Positions 10,408 through 21,917 of a stretch of 64,000 bases of DNA are shown piece by piece. The notes below the pieces were generated by a model that searched no databases, had not been told where the DNA came from, and saw only the letters and a list, made by a program, of their open reading frames with translations. The position numbers were made by a program, and so were the translations under genes. The DNA is from Begonia masoniana (Eukaryota > Streptophyta > Magnoliopsida > Cucurbitales > Begoniaceae): positions 39,838,209 through 39,902,208 of the forward strand of contig CM039509.1 in NCBI GenBank assembly GCA_022432975.1. Direction: 5' to 3'. Position 1 is the stretch's first letter. Each line of letters starts with the position of its first letter.

Positions 10408-10720
10408 TGTTGAGTTATGGAGCCTAATTAGGTTTAGGGGTAATTTGGTCATTAATTACCTATTATTCTGTAACCCTAAATCGTCTATTATATAAAGGCG
10501 TGTTTAGGTTATTGAATGGATTATCACAGAAAGAGACAGAGTGTCTGAGTGTGTGAGGAACAACTGTTGTAACTCCGGTTTTTCATCTTAGTGAAATCTG
10601 TCAGCGGCCAGTGGACGTAGCTCTCGTGACGAGAGTGAACCACTATAAATCTGTGTGTTATTTCTTTTTCGTATTTCTGAATCGTTCGTTACAGGAGGAT
10701 TAGGGCGTCTAATCCTAACA
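10408..10720 (+). repeat. Copia-1 3' LTR
   Basis: 313 bp, preceded by the purine-rich primer 'ccaagtgggagat' and identical to the 5' LTR. Followed by CTCTC (10721-10725), the right target duplication. Confidence 0.97.
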
Positions 10721-12503
10721 CTCTCGACACGATCGCAGAAAACACAGTTGACCATTGATTCTGAGTCAATCAATAAACAAAATTATAATTACTATTTGTT
10801 CTTAAATTTAGATTGGAGAATCAATTATTGAGCTTAATTACCACGTCCATAAGTATCTGAACCAGGTTGATATGGTTCAAAATAACAAGATCCGATTCTC
10901 TAGAGGCTTCAGTTTTGAATCCAGAAGGTTTTAGTCCAATACCTCTGCTGAATGTTCTAATGTATTCCTCTTCATTGAACACATTGGAAACACCGTCAAG
11001 TCCAGAAATCCATAATGGCTCTCCCACCTGAGCCATTCTGATCAATTCCTCCATAGCCTCCACGGCAAGCTCTTTTATCATGGGTTTCTCTTCCTCTGTT
11101 GGAGCACCGGAAGACCGAATCATGTCTCCGTACACATACATCTCGCTGCCGGTCACTGGCTGCCCTCCAAAGTTTCCAATGTCTAGTTCAAGCGGATGTG
11201 ATGGAACAGGGGGAGATGAAAGTGGGAAGTTCATCACCGGTTTGCCAACATACTTAGCGGCTATTGCTGACATTCGATCAATCTGATGAAATGAAAGCAG
11301 ATTAAAATGTTGGAATTGAGGAAAATGGTTGAGAGAGAGAAGAGCTTGTGTTTTCAGGTTCGTTTACCTCTTCCCGTAATCTGGCATTTTCGAGTCTGAG
11401 ATGATGTTCGTCGAAGGACATCTCTCCAATGGCGGTTGGGCCTCCACAGTGAGGACAGGAAGCATTGCTCAGAGCTTCTCGATACCGCATGTTATCTGCT
11501 CGAAACTTGTCGTTTTCGGTTCGGAGAAGTGTGTTGTCATGGCGCTCGTGTTGGGTCTGCAGGAAGAATGAGAACAACGAATGAAACAATCATCTTAGAA
11601 ATGTGAGTAATGCCAAATAAAATCGACATTTTTCTTATAAAATAATTACTCAAAATATCAGAAAAAGAATCCTCTCAAAAAATTCAGAGGGAAATATGAA
11701 GGAATTATGTGCATACCTTCATTTGAGTGCGTTTGTTTTGAAACCAGAATTTGATCTGCAATGGCTCCAGATTTAATTCCCTGCTCAACTCCTTTCTCTG
11801 CTTGTCGTCTGGATGTGAGCATTCCTTGAAGAAACTAGCAAAACGAATTTTCCAGTCATTAGAACAGAAAAACCTAATGAAATGATTGGACTTCCAGAAT
11901 CATAAATGTTTCAAAATAAGGAACACAAAATACATATGATTCTTACGCTTCCATTTGTTGGATATGAAGCTGGGTGTGGCGATGGTATCGCTTCTTTTTC
12001 GGTCGTGGATCTTGGTCGTCGCGGGAGAAAACCTCGTGCTTTTCGCTGCTTGATTTGGTGGCGCTGTCGAAATCGTCATCTCGAAGTCGGACAAGATTAC
12101 TCTCTAAAGTGTTGTTACTAGTCATGTCCAGCGTGTGGAGCTGTCCCTCCAACATGTTAAGCTGCATCATTTTCTCAGTTTTCAATTTACAGTCCAACAT
12201 TTCGCAGGCAAGAAATTCTCACATCTTTTAAGTCCTTATAAACCCATTTTGACACTGATAAATTTGAATTGACCACGCATTTTTGGCTAGGGTTTCTTAA
12301 TTATGACTCTCCTTACTTTTGAATGCGGAAAGGTTCTTTTTTCAACCTAGGAGGAGGAACGTTTTTAAGGTTTCCAAGGCAAGTGGAGAGAAAATGGGGA
12401 AATGCGAAAAGACTCATCTTACAATAACGATAAATCAATTCGAAATAAAAAAGATTCAATTTTCTCTTAAAAGGAAATAGGAAAATTGCAAGCTCGAGAC
12501 GAA

Positions 12504-12559
<56 letters not shown>

Positions 12560-12661
12560 GCCAAGGTTAAGGCACGAAGACGATCCAAATCCACCTCCAT
12601 TACCATTCCTTCCAATCATGGGCGGCGTATTCCTCGGCGGTATCATGAACCCAGCTGGCAT
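10721..12661 (-). CDS. HDG2: HD-ZIP IV homeobox gene (HDG2-like), 5' part: exons 1-6a
   Basis: Exons on minus: 1 12661-12557 (ATG, '[11 protein letters not shown]'), 2 12161-11947, 3 11834-11717, 4 11556-11368, 5 11282-10842, 6a 10760-10721. All have AG/GT borders and stay in frame. With the 3' part they give 606 residues. Homeodomain about residues 90-146, with basic 'KKKRYHRHT' and recognition helix '[11 protein letters not shown]'. Then the zipper-loop-zipper region with the plant-specific CxxC ('SCPHCGG', '[20 protein letters not shown]'). START begins near residue 275 ('[15 protein letters not shown]') and continues '[13 protein letters not shown]' and '[22 protein letters not shown]'. 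Class IV HD-ZIPs are nuclear regulators of epidermis, stomata and trichomes that bind the L1-box. The N-terminus and the [12 protein letters not shown] block point to the HDG2 subgroup rather than ANL2 or GL2. The frame is open throughout, and the only lesion seen is the Copia in exon 6. Confidence 0.92.
12508..12555. repeat. (GA)24 microsatellite beside the exon 1 donor
   Basis: 48 bp of pure GA on plus, i.e. (TC)n in the pre-mRNA. It begins at the second base after the GT donor at 12556-12555, so intron 1 opens gtctctctc.. directly. Confidence 0.97.
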
Positions 12662-13663
12662 TTTCCACTACCAGAATTTGCTTATTACTATGTAAGAAAA
12701 ATTTCCACTTATGCTCTAGAATGTTGAGTGAAAAGTCTTGGGGCCTTCAAAAGTTGGACCCATTAGATTCTGAGATTGTTTGACTTAGCTTTTTTAGCCT
12801 CTTCCTCTCTCTCTCGGTCGCGTATCAGGGTAGCGTGATAAGAAAGGAGGAATAAGGAGAGACACTGGCTGACGAATTTGACAGAGAAAAAGTCAGACTA
12901 AACGAAAGGAAAAATAAAGCGTAACGCCCACAAAGATCTCGGAGGATCAAACTACACACTTTCTATCTCCAACAACAAACAGGAAAAAGAGAGCAAAAAT
13001 GAGAAGGTTAAGGATATCAAGAAGATGGAGGAGGAGAAACTGAGAAATGGGGCAGCCCTACAAAGATCGTTAAGCCTTTGGAAAAACTGCAAATTTTAAG
13101 TTTTGAAAATAAAATCCTTAGAAGGAGAGGAATATCTCTAGTGGTTCAAGGCATTTTGGTTGCCGGAGAGTCATTTCTGGGCAAGATGAAGCTGTATTCC
13201 AAGGGTCTTCCAGAGAGAGAGAGATTCTAATGGATTGAGATTGAGAGCAAGGAACCTAAAATAGAGAGAACAGGAGAAGTCGAAGAGAGAAGCGGTAAAG
13301 GGAAGGAGAAAGAAGAAACAAATGGAGAAAACTGGGCAGCCAGAAGTAATTGCAGAGCGTCTAGAACGAGTGCCGTTGCATTTAATGGTGGGGGGAGGGA
13401 GAGAGAGAGAGAGATGATTTCAACATAGGATAGTTTATATTTTATGGTGAGCAATGAATGTTGACCACCAATCTCCTCCATTGTTTTACAGTTCCTTGGC
13501 TTCAATGTTTTGGTAGCATAATTCAGTATTCCACAGTTTTTTGCTCGCAATTTCTACCCTACTTCTTCAAGTTTTACTGTGCATGCTTTTCAACTGCCTC
13601 ATTTTCTTCTTCCTTCGTAAAACCTAATATAAAAATGATTTTTGTTTAAATAATTAAGACTAG
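12662..13663 (-). promoter_or_regulatory. Upstream region of the HDG2-like gene
   Basis: About 1 kb between the start codon and the SIRE-type Copia. It has no other gene, is purine-rich on plus (many gaga and ggaga runs at 13210-13410), and carries an L1-box. The transcription start cannot be placed. The Copia-2 LTR at 13664 cuts off any more distal promoter. Confidence 0.55.
13377..13384 (-). promoter_or_regulatory. L1-box TAAATGCA in the HDG2-like promoter
   Basis: The plus strand reads tgcattta, so the gene-sense strand reads TAAATGCA, about 716 bases upstream of the start codon. This is the exact core bound by HD-ZIP IV proteins such as ATML1 and PDF2, whose own promoters carry it. An 8-base match can arise by chance. 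Confidence 0.45.
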
Positions 13664-14868
13664 TGTAAATGCAAAGATTTGCATAAGTGATGGCATTTGA
13701 TTTTTTGGCAATTTATTATAAAAATAATATTTTATTTATTATTGTTCAAGTGGTGATTTATGACTTGGCAATCAAGAAATAGCTCAATCCGATTATGTGA
13801 AGATATTATAGAAGTAATAATTATGATTCTATGGAAGAGAAAAATAAAGAAACAACATTATTTGGAAAGATATTGAATAAGGTATATGCACTTGATTTTT
13901 GGAAAAGTTTTATTTGGAAAGCCGATTTGCTATAGATTTGGCACGATTTGCTGGGCTCTGAGTTCCCATGATTAATGAGATGCTTTCTTGAATTTTTGGG
14001 CGAATATCCGAGTAGTTATAGAAACTTTCCTTAAGTGTCGCATGTGATGTCACACAACAGAATCGGTTTCCTTATTCTATGCGATTTGAATTTCGATTTG
14101 GTAACTGAACGAATTGAAGATATGGAAGTTACCAAGGCTATTTAAGGCTCTCGGTTCTGAGAGAGCAGATTGACGACGGAGTTTTGTTTTACGCGTGAGA
14201 AGGTTTACTTCGTTTTTCCAAGCCGTCGGTTTTCTTTCACGCCCTACGTTTCTGCGTATGGGTTTGTGATTGTTTTGCACACTCAACCTAATCTGTGGAT
14301 TTCATTGTTTTATTGAGTGTGCTGTGTGTTGCATCCGAAGACTTCGATCTCGTGTTCCAGGAGGTGTCACAGGAGGCAACTTTCCGTGTTCTTCATTGAA
14401 GCTCTGTCTCGGGAGGAGACAGCATCTGAACTCGTGAGGAGTTCTGTTTCTTAGACAAGGGGAGCTTGTCGTTCGTGATCGTGGGCGAGGGGATCTTGCC
14501 ATAACACGGGTTTCGGGAGGAACCAACAACGAGGGGATCTTGTTGTTATCTAGATCTCGGGAGAGGTCGTTCTAAAGTTGAGGGGATCTCGCAAAAACTG
14601 TCTCGTTGAGGAAGTTAGCTAGAGGCGGCGAAAAAGAAAAGAGGGAGTCTTTATTTGTATAAGTCCGAGTTTTTCTTGTAACTTTGTTAACTCAAGGAAA
14701 AGTTTTTATATCTGGGCGTGGCCCCGCAGACGTAGGCTGGTTGCCGAACTGCGTTACCAACCTCTTGTGTCATTTATTTCCGCACTTTTTATATCGTTCA
14801 TCGTTTCTTTAAAATCGGTGTCACACAAGGATCCTTGTGTGACATCACTGAACTGATCTTAAACTTTT
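13664..14868 (+). repeat. Copia-2 5' LTR
   Basis: Begins TGTAAATGC. The right end is set just before the primer site at 14872 and could be a few bases off, because the partner LTR lacks this end. Shows clustered 'gaggggatctt' and 'gggagg' motifs in the R/U5 part. The first bases include TAAATGCA (13666-13673), an L1-box match. Confidence 0.8.
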
Positions 14869-14871
14869 AAT

Positions 14872-14883
14872 TGGTATCAGAGC
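14872..14883 (+). other. Copia-2 tRNA-Met primer binding site
   Basis: tggtatcagagc followed by ggatcgc; same primer class as the other elements here. Confidence 0.9.
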
Positions 14884-17800
14884 GGATCGCTTCTGTTTCT
14901 TAAGCGGGATCCGAGGGACAAGATCTTAGTTCGTGTGCGATGGACTCTATGAAAGAAGGAGGTTCTACAATGCGTCCGCCATTATTGGATGGGAGTAATT
15001 ATGCGTATTGGAAGGCAAGGATGAGAGCTTTCATCAAAGCCATTGATGAGAAGGCTTGGAGATCTATTCTTACAGGTTGGAATCCGCCTACACTTACTGA
15101 TAAAGATGGTATTATTTCTCCTAAGCCGGAAGTAGATTGGACGATAAATGAGGATGCCTTGGCAAATAATAATTCAAAAGCTCTTAATGCTATTTTCAAT
15201 GGCGTTGATCCCGTGCAATTCAGACTTATCTCAACATGTGAATTCGCAAAGAGAGCATGAGAAATTCTTCAAACTACCTATGAAGGGACATCTACGGTAA
15301 AGTTGTCTAAAATGCAAATGCTAACCACTCGGTTTGAGAATCTGAAAATGCAGGAAGATGAGACCATTGGGGAGTTCAACTCAAAATTATGTGACATAGC
15401 TAATGAAGCTTTTGCTCTCGGAGAGGTGATTTCCGAAGAAAAGCTTGTACGAAAAACACTACGATCCTTACCACAAAGATTTGCTTATAAAGTCACTGCC
15501 ATAGAAGAAGCCAAAGATGTGTCAAAAATGAAGCTAGAGGAGTTAATGGGATCTCTCAGAACTTTCGAAATGAATATTGGAGGAGAGACCGAAAATAAAA
15601 AGGCAAAGGGAGTGGCTTTAAAATCAGAGGTACAAAATCACAGCAAGCATGATGAAGATGACTTGGAGGAATCTCTAGCCCTGCTCTCGAAGAATTTCAG
15701 CAGAGTTATGAAGCGATTCGGAAGGAATACACGCGGTGTCAAGCAGGGTGTCACACACTTCAAAAATGGTTCTTCAAACAACAAGAAGCAGAGAGAAGAA
15801 ACTAATGGGTCTGATCAACCATTAAAGAATAAAGGTATTCAGTGCAGAGAATGTGAAGGATTTGGGCACATACAGGCAGAATGTGCTAACACCTTGAAGA
15901 AAAAGAAGAATTCTCTGAATGCAACCTGGAGTGAGGATGAGTCTGAAAACGAAGATGAATTTCAGAGCAATCATGTGGCGCTTGCTGGAAAGATAGAATG
16001 TGAAGAAAATGGCAGTGTTATACAGGGTGTCACAGACAGATTCTCTAGTAATAGTGATGAAGACGAAGAACCAGTCACAGAAGAAGATCTTATTGGAGAA
16101 TATAAGTTTCTGCATGAGAAATGGACCGAGCTTGTTCAAGCAAATCAGCTTCTACACGCACAGATTAGAAATTTGAAGGATGAGAAGAACAATCTTCAAA
16201 ATGTTATTGATGAGTTGGAGACACAGCTGAAAGCAAGTCAGGATGAATCTAATGATCTAACCAATGAGATAAGCCTCATGAAAAGGAATGTCAAAATGCT
16301 GAATTCGGGTTCTTCTAATCTCGATGATATTTTAAATGTCGGAAAATCAAGCGTAAATCGGTTTGGACTGGGATTCAAAGGTGAAAGTTCAGGTTCAAAG
16401 ACTGTTGCAGTAAAGGAAAATCACTTTGTGATGAAGTTCGTAAAGGGAAGCTCATTGTCACAGCCAGTGTCACAGCAGGTGTCAGACAAGGGCTTTGATC
16501 ATAAAGGAAAGCAAGTTGCAAACGGAATGCCAAGAACTGACAGAAAATCAAATTCTTATAACTTTTATCATGCCTCAAGCAGTAAAGGTAACAAGTATGT
16601 TTATGTATGTCATTATTGCCAACGTCGTGGTCATATTCGTTCTACATGCTTCAACTATCTTGCGGATCTCAGACTTGGTACTGTTAGAAATACTTCTTCC
16701 TATAGATTCCCTTATCAGAAATGGGTGAAGAAAAGAAATGCTTCTTCCCACAGATTCCCTTATCAGAAATGGGTGAAGAAATCAAATTTAAAGTGCAATG
16801 TCACACATCTCTCACTAAAGGCGATCGGAACCAATGCATGGTATTTTGATAGTGGCTGTTCTAGACATATGACAGGTGAAGAGAGATACTTGATGAATAT
16901 TGTACCCGAATCCGTGGGAAAAGTTACATTCGGCAACGGTGTCTCATCGGATGTCATTGGCAGAGGAACGTTGAATGTCCCTGGTTTACCAAAGTTGAGT
17001 GATGTCTTATTGGTAAATGGTTTGAAATCTAACCTAATCAGTATCAGCCAGCTCTGCGATCAAGATCTGAATGTGCAATTTACGAAAGAAAGATGTGTTG
17101 TGTCCGATCAAAACAAAGATTGTGTTATTGAAGGAGTTAGATCATCGGACAATTGTTATCTTATTTACTCCACATCTACCTGCCTTCGGTCGAGTATGGA
17201 AGACACTATTTTATGGCATAGAAAGTTGGGACATGTTAATTTCAGAATGCTGGAGAAGCTTATTTCGAAAGGTGCTGTTCGAGGAATTCCTGAATTAAAA
17301 TTTGATGAAGACAAATTATGCGGACCATGTCAAATCGGAAAGCAAACGAAGATGTCCCACCCTGTGTCACAGGGTTCCACAACTACCCGGGTTCTTGAAT
17401 TACTTCACATGGATCTAATGGGACCAATGCCTGTTGAAAGTATTGGAGGAAAACGTTACGTATTCGTTACAGTTGATGATTTTTCACGCTATACATGGGT
17501 GGAGTTTCTAAGAGAAAAGTCCGACACGTTTAAAGTTTTCAAGTCAATGTGTACTCGACTTCAACACGAAAGAGACTGTGTTATTTTGAAAATTATACGT
17601 ATCCGCAGTGACCATGGAAGAGAGTTTGAAAACTCTGAGTTCTCGGATTTTTGTAAACACCTAGGGATCGCTCATGAATTTTTGGCACCAAAGACTCCTC
17701 AACAAAACGGAGTCGTTGAATGGAAAAATCGTACTTTGGCTGAGATGACTCGTGTTATGCTACATGAAAGGGATGTGCCACAAAGGTTCTGGGCGGAAGC

Positions 17801-18495
17801 AATGAATACCGCATGTTATACAATTAATCGGGTGTATCTTCGCGGCAAAACTTCTATGACACCCTATGAGATATGGAAAGGTAGAACTCCAAATCTTCAT
17901 TATTTTCACCCATTTGGCAGCATCTGTTTTGTGTTGAATGACAGGGAACACAGGGGTAAACTAGATCCTAAAAGTGATGAGGCGATCTTTCTCGGTTATG
18001 CTACAAATAGCCGTGCTTATCGGGTTTACAATAAAAGAACTCGAACTGTCATCGAATCTGCCAATGTTCAAGTGGACGACTCTTTGGACACAACTGATAA
18101 TCCAAGAGATGATGCAGACCACATTTTAAGTAATGAAGGCGCTAGTATTTCACCCGGTGTCACAGAGGGTGTCTCAGGCGGTGTCCCAGATCAAACAGAG
18201 ACTGTTGATGAAGTAGAAGCTGATATCACACGCCCCAGACAACCATCTACACGTGTTCAGAAGAATCATCCTACAGATGAAATTATTGGTGGTCTGAATG
18301 ATGGTGTACGAACCAGAGATAAGCCGAGGGTGAATTATCGAGACATGATCCAAATGACATGCTTTACATCAACGATCGAGCCAAAGAATGTGAAAGAAGC
18401 ATTGCTAGATGTGTAACGACCCCGTTCCCAGCAAGATATTGTCCGCTCCGGGGATCGGGCCGCAGCCCAATATCCTCCCCTCACGGCTTTGTTTG

Positions 18496-18583
18496 GCGAG
18501 AGCACTTCCCGGGAGGTCACCCAACCTGGAATTACTCTCGCCGGAGTACGCTTAACTTCGGAGTTCTTATGGGATCCGTTGCC
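18496..18583 (-). other. 5S rRNA-derived segment in TRIM LTR (first copy)
   Basis: On minus it follows the 3' two-thirds of plant 5S rRNA: 'ggatcccat.agaactcc', the A-box-like 'agttaagcgtactc', 'ggcgagagta' and the C-box-like 'gggtgacctcccgggaa'. It is not a functional 5S gene because the 5' third and the terminator are absent. It retains the Pol III internal-control order. Confidence 0.88.
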
Positions 18584-18940
18584 AATCGTGCTCCAAAACG
18601 CGTCTTACTATCTTGGGAGGGATCTCTTACATATGTTTCATTTCCACATACTTCCCCAAGCGCTGTGGGATTGTGACGACCCCCTCATTACGACCTGTCA
18701 CCTTCCAGCTCGCCCGCGCGGACGTACCGCCATCCGGGTTCCGGTTCGTGCAGCCATCGTACCAGTACAGATTCGGGTCATCACAATCACCCCCCCTTGG
18801 GGGCCCAACGTCCTCGTTGGCCACAATTCCGGTTGGGTACAGGCTCTGATACCATTTGTAACGACCCCGTTCCCAGCAAGATATTGTCCGCTCCGGGGAT
18901 CGGGCCGCAGCCCAATATCCTCCCCTCACGGCTTTGTTTG

Positions 18941-19028
18941 GCGAGAGCACTTCCCGGGAGGTCACCCAACCTGGAATTACTCTCGCCGGAGTACGCTTAA
19001 CTTCGGAGTTCTTATGAGATCCGTTGCC
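18941..19028 (-). other. 5S rRNA-derived segment in TRIM LTR (second copy)
   Basis: Second LTR's copy, differing by one base in the window checked (gagatccg for gggatccg). Confidence 0.88.
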
Positions 19029-20740
19029 AATCGTGCTCCAAAACGCGTCTTACTATCTTGGGAGGGATCTCTTACATATGTTTCATTTCCACATACTTCC
19101 CCAAGCGCTGTGGGATTGTGACGACCCCCTCATTACGACCTGTCACCTTCCGGCTCGCCCGCGCGGACGTACCGCCATCCGGGTTCCGGTTCGTGCAGCC
19201 ATCGTACCAGTACAGATTCGGGACTTACAGATTCGGGTCATCACAAGATGAATACTGGATAGGAGCCATGCAAGAAGAACTTAGTCAATTCTCCCGAAAT
19301 CAAGTTTGGGACTTAATACCGTGTCCTCCCGATGTGAACGTTATTGGTACTAAGTGGATTTTCAAGAACAAGACCGATGAACATGGAAACATTACTCGCA
19401 ATAAAGCTCGACTAGTTGCTCAAGGGTATTCTCAGATTGAAGGAGTTGATTTCGATGAAACTTTCGCTCCGGTTGCACGCCTTGAATCTATTCGGCTACT
19501 ATTGGCTATTGCGTGTGTCATGCAGTTCAAGTTATATCAAATGGATGTGAAGAGTGCGTTCCTCAATGGGTTTCTAAATGAAGAAGTTTATGTTGCTCAA
19601 CCAAAGGGTTTTGAAGACCCTCATCATCCCGAGTATGTGTACAAGTTGAAGAAGGCGTTATATGGGCTCAAACAAGCCCCTCGTGCATGGTATGAACGAC
19701 TCACGCAATATTTATTAACCAAGGGATATGAGCGAGGGGGAGTAGATAAAATCCTTTTTGTCCGGCGTGCCAAAGGTCAGTTTTTACTTGCTCAAATATA
19801 TGTTGACGACATAGTGTTTGGCTCAGTGTCACAGGCGATGGTGGATGAGTTTGTTGCTCAAATGACCGGTGAATTCGAGATGAGTATGGTTGGAGAACTC
19901 ACGTATTTTCTTGGACTTCAAATTCAGCAAGCAACGAATGGTATTTTTATCTCTCAAGCCAAATATGCCAAGACTTTATTGAAAAAATTCAATCACGAGA
20001 ATGCACGCCCGCGTAGAACACCCCTTGGGACACACGAGAAAATCTCTAAAGATGAAAAGGGTATTGCTGTTGATCCACGTTTATATAGAAGCATGATTGG
20101 AAGTCTACTATATCTTACTGCCAGCCGACAAGATATTTGCTATAGCGTGGGTTTATGCGCTCGATTTCAAGCCAATCCGAAGGAGTCACACCTAGTGTCG
20201 GTTAAACGAATTCTGAAATATGTCAGTGGCACAACTGATTATGGCATCTGGTATTCTTTTGATTCTAATGCTAATCTGGTGGGTTATTGTGATGCTGACT
20301 GGGCAGGAAGTTCCGATGACCGAAAAAGCACTTCGGGTGGATGTTTTTATGTTGGACACAACTTGGTGTCTTGGTTTAGCAAGAAACAGAATTTTATTTC
20401 TCTATCTACAGCTGAGGCAGAGTATATAGCAGCAGGTAGCAGCTGTACGCAGCTTCTTTGGATGAAACAAATGATGAAAGACTATGGTGTCACACAGGGT
20501 GTCATGACCTTTTATTGTGATAATTTGAGCGCTATCAATATTTCGAAAAATCCTGTTCAGCATTCACGGACAAAGCATATTGACATACGACATCATTTTA
20601 TTCGATCTTTAGTGGAGGACAAAATTATTGATTTGGAGCATATGGTGACCGAAAAACAAATTGCCGATATTTTCACCAAGGCGTTGGATGGTGTAAGGTT
20701 TGAAGAGCTGAGGTCTGCCCTAGGCCTCTGTGTTATGTAA

Positions 20741-21917
20741 GCTGTTATTGCTTTTATTTATTTAAAAAAAAAAAAAAATCGCCACTTGCATTAGGCGTTT
20801 GTTTTTTTATTTTTTTATTTTGGCGATCTATTGTGTATTGCTCATCTGTTGATGAAAGTGATCATTCTAAATATTATGATATTCTGTGGAGCAACACCGT
20901 ATGTGACATGCAAAAATTGGAAGTCTATTTTTAATGAAGTTTGGAGCATCGCTAGTATATTGGGTTTATTTCCCAACTTGCAAAGATTTGAATTATTCCT
21001 CAAAGATTCATTATACTGTTTATGGAGGAGATCAGGAATAGCTACAAGCTTTTGGCAAGTGATCAGGTTAATTTCTTGAATGGTGTTCCTGAGGATGTTC
21101 CAGCAGGTGGGCAAGATAGTGCTTAACATTGGACTATTTCAGTAATATGGTAATTCTCTGAATACTTTCTGTGATTCTTATGGTACTCGTTAATTACTCT
21201 ATCTGCATCTGGATATGATATTTTTTTTACTATATTGACTCCGTGGATATATCGTTTGGTGGATACTATACCTTTACTATGATTATTGTATGTTTACCTT
21301 GGTGCGTACATGAATGGTTATGCTGCTGGTGGTATTTTTGAGAGAAAGAAAGTTATCAATGTGAAGGAACGGGTTAAGGAGACCAAAATTGTTGAAAAGT
21401 CAGGAGTTTCAATCGGTGTCACTGGGGGTGTCAGACGCATCTTACCCCATGGAAAAGATTTTCCAGCTTCACAACTTACGGATAAGTATGAAATTCTTGA
21501 TGCCGACTTCTCATGGAACTGGTGTTAACAGGATAATAGCGGCTTTGCTGTTCAATATTGGAAATTCAATATCTTTTGATTTTATTTGACCAAATTATAA
21601 AACATGAAGACGGCACGAATACACGGTTAGCTCTCCAATTTCTCTCTCTTATATATGGTGATTCTGGTGCTTATCTGGATATTATAGATTTTGGCTATCT
21701 CCCTATGATGATTATTTGGTGTTTTATGGTGATTATGTTGCTGTTATAGTAGTTGTTATTCCCTTATATATATATTTGTCTTTTTCTGGCAAGAAGGGGG
21801 AGTATTTTGGTAATTTTGGGGGAGTATTTTGATGATGTTTTGAAGCCATCAATCCAGGGGGAGAAAATTCAGGAGGAGTTATTGTAATTATTGATTATAT
21901 TGATTTTGCCGGGAGGT
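20741..21917 (+). other. Copia-2 3' untranslated region and polypurine tract
   Basis: 1.2 kb between pol and the 3' LTR. Short open frames only (e.g. 21286-21528, rich in Lys/Val); nothing with envelope features such as a signal peptide plus membrane span. Several ggggga-type runs near 21793-21870 and gggagg just before the LTR are PPT candidates. Confidence 0.6.

Larger units (their letters stand above)
5279..10720 (+). mobile_element. Complete Copia retrotransposon (Tork/TNT1-like), Copia-1
   Basis: 5442-bp element: 313-bp LTR, primer site, 0.8-kb leader, one uninterrupted gag-pol frame, purine tract (ccaagtgggagat), 313-bp LTR. I compared the two LTRs base by base and saw no difference, so the insertion is very recent. 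It lies in exon 6 of the HD-ZIP IV gene in the opposite orientation and is bounded by the 5-bp duplication CTCTC. All domains needed for autonomous movement are present. Lineage (Tork) is inferred from domain order and the gag type. Confidence 0.97.
18412..19245 (-). mobile_element. Cassandra-like TRIM with 5S-rRNA-containing LTRs
   Basis: 834-bp element: LTR 18412-18785 (374 bp), 71-bp interior, LTR 18857-19245 (389 bp), flanked by AGATG at 18407-18411 and 19246-19250. Read on minus, each LTR runs TGTGATGACC..TTACA. The interior begins with the primer site aatggtatcagagc just inside the upstream LTR and ends with a PPT (aagggggggtga). There is no coding capacity. The LTRs differ by two substitutions and a 15-bp duplication in the copy at 19217-19245. 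The 5S segment, PBS and PPT define the Cassandra family of terminal-repeat retrotransposons in miniature, which move using enzymes from other elements. Confidence 0.93.
14940..20740 (+). pseudogene. Copia-2 gag-pol, broken by TGA and a TRIM insertion
   Basis: ATG at 14940 (MDSMKEGGSTMRPP..). Frame 0 runs to a TGA at 15258-15260, where relatives carry Trp, and continues in the same frame from 15261. Gag is long, with zinc knuckles CRECEGFGHIQAEC and CHYCQRRGHIRSTC and a coiled-coil-like acidic segment between them (about 16080-16300). Then protease 'WYFDSGCSRHMTG', integrase 'HRKLGHVNFRML', 'LHMDLMGPMP', 'RSDHGREF' and 'PQQNGVVEWKNR'. The frame meets the Cassandra element after 'KEALLD' (18411) and resumes at 19246 with '[11 protein letters not shown]'. 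RT '[18 protein letters not shown]', 'YVDDI' and RNase H '[13 protein letters not shown]' follow, with the stop at 20738. Besides these two breaks the frame is open. An imperfect 51-nt direct repeat encodes 'SS.RFPYQKWVKK' twice (about 16690-16790). Confidence 0.93.

Noticed and set aside
5279..10720. Copia-1 lying in an intron of the HD-ZIP gene
   Set aside because: Exon sequence with continuous reading frame abuts both ends of the element, and the TSD is exonic.
18496..19028. 5S rRNA genes
   Set aside because: Only part of 5S is present, diverged, inside TRIM LTRs with PBS/PPT and TSD; not a functional rRNA gene.
21286..21528. Envelope-like gene of the SIRE element
   Set aside because: Short Lys/Val-rich frame, no signal peptide or membrane span.
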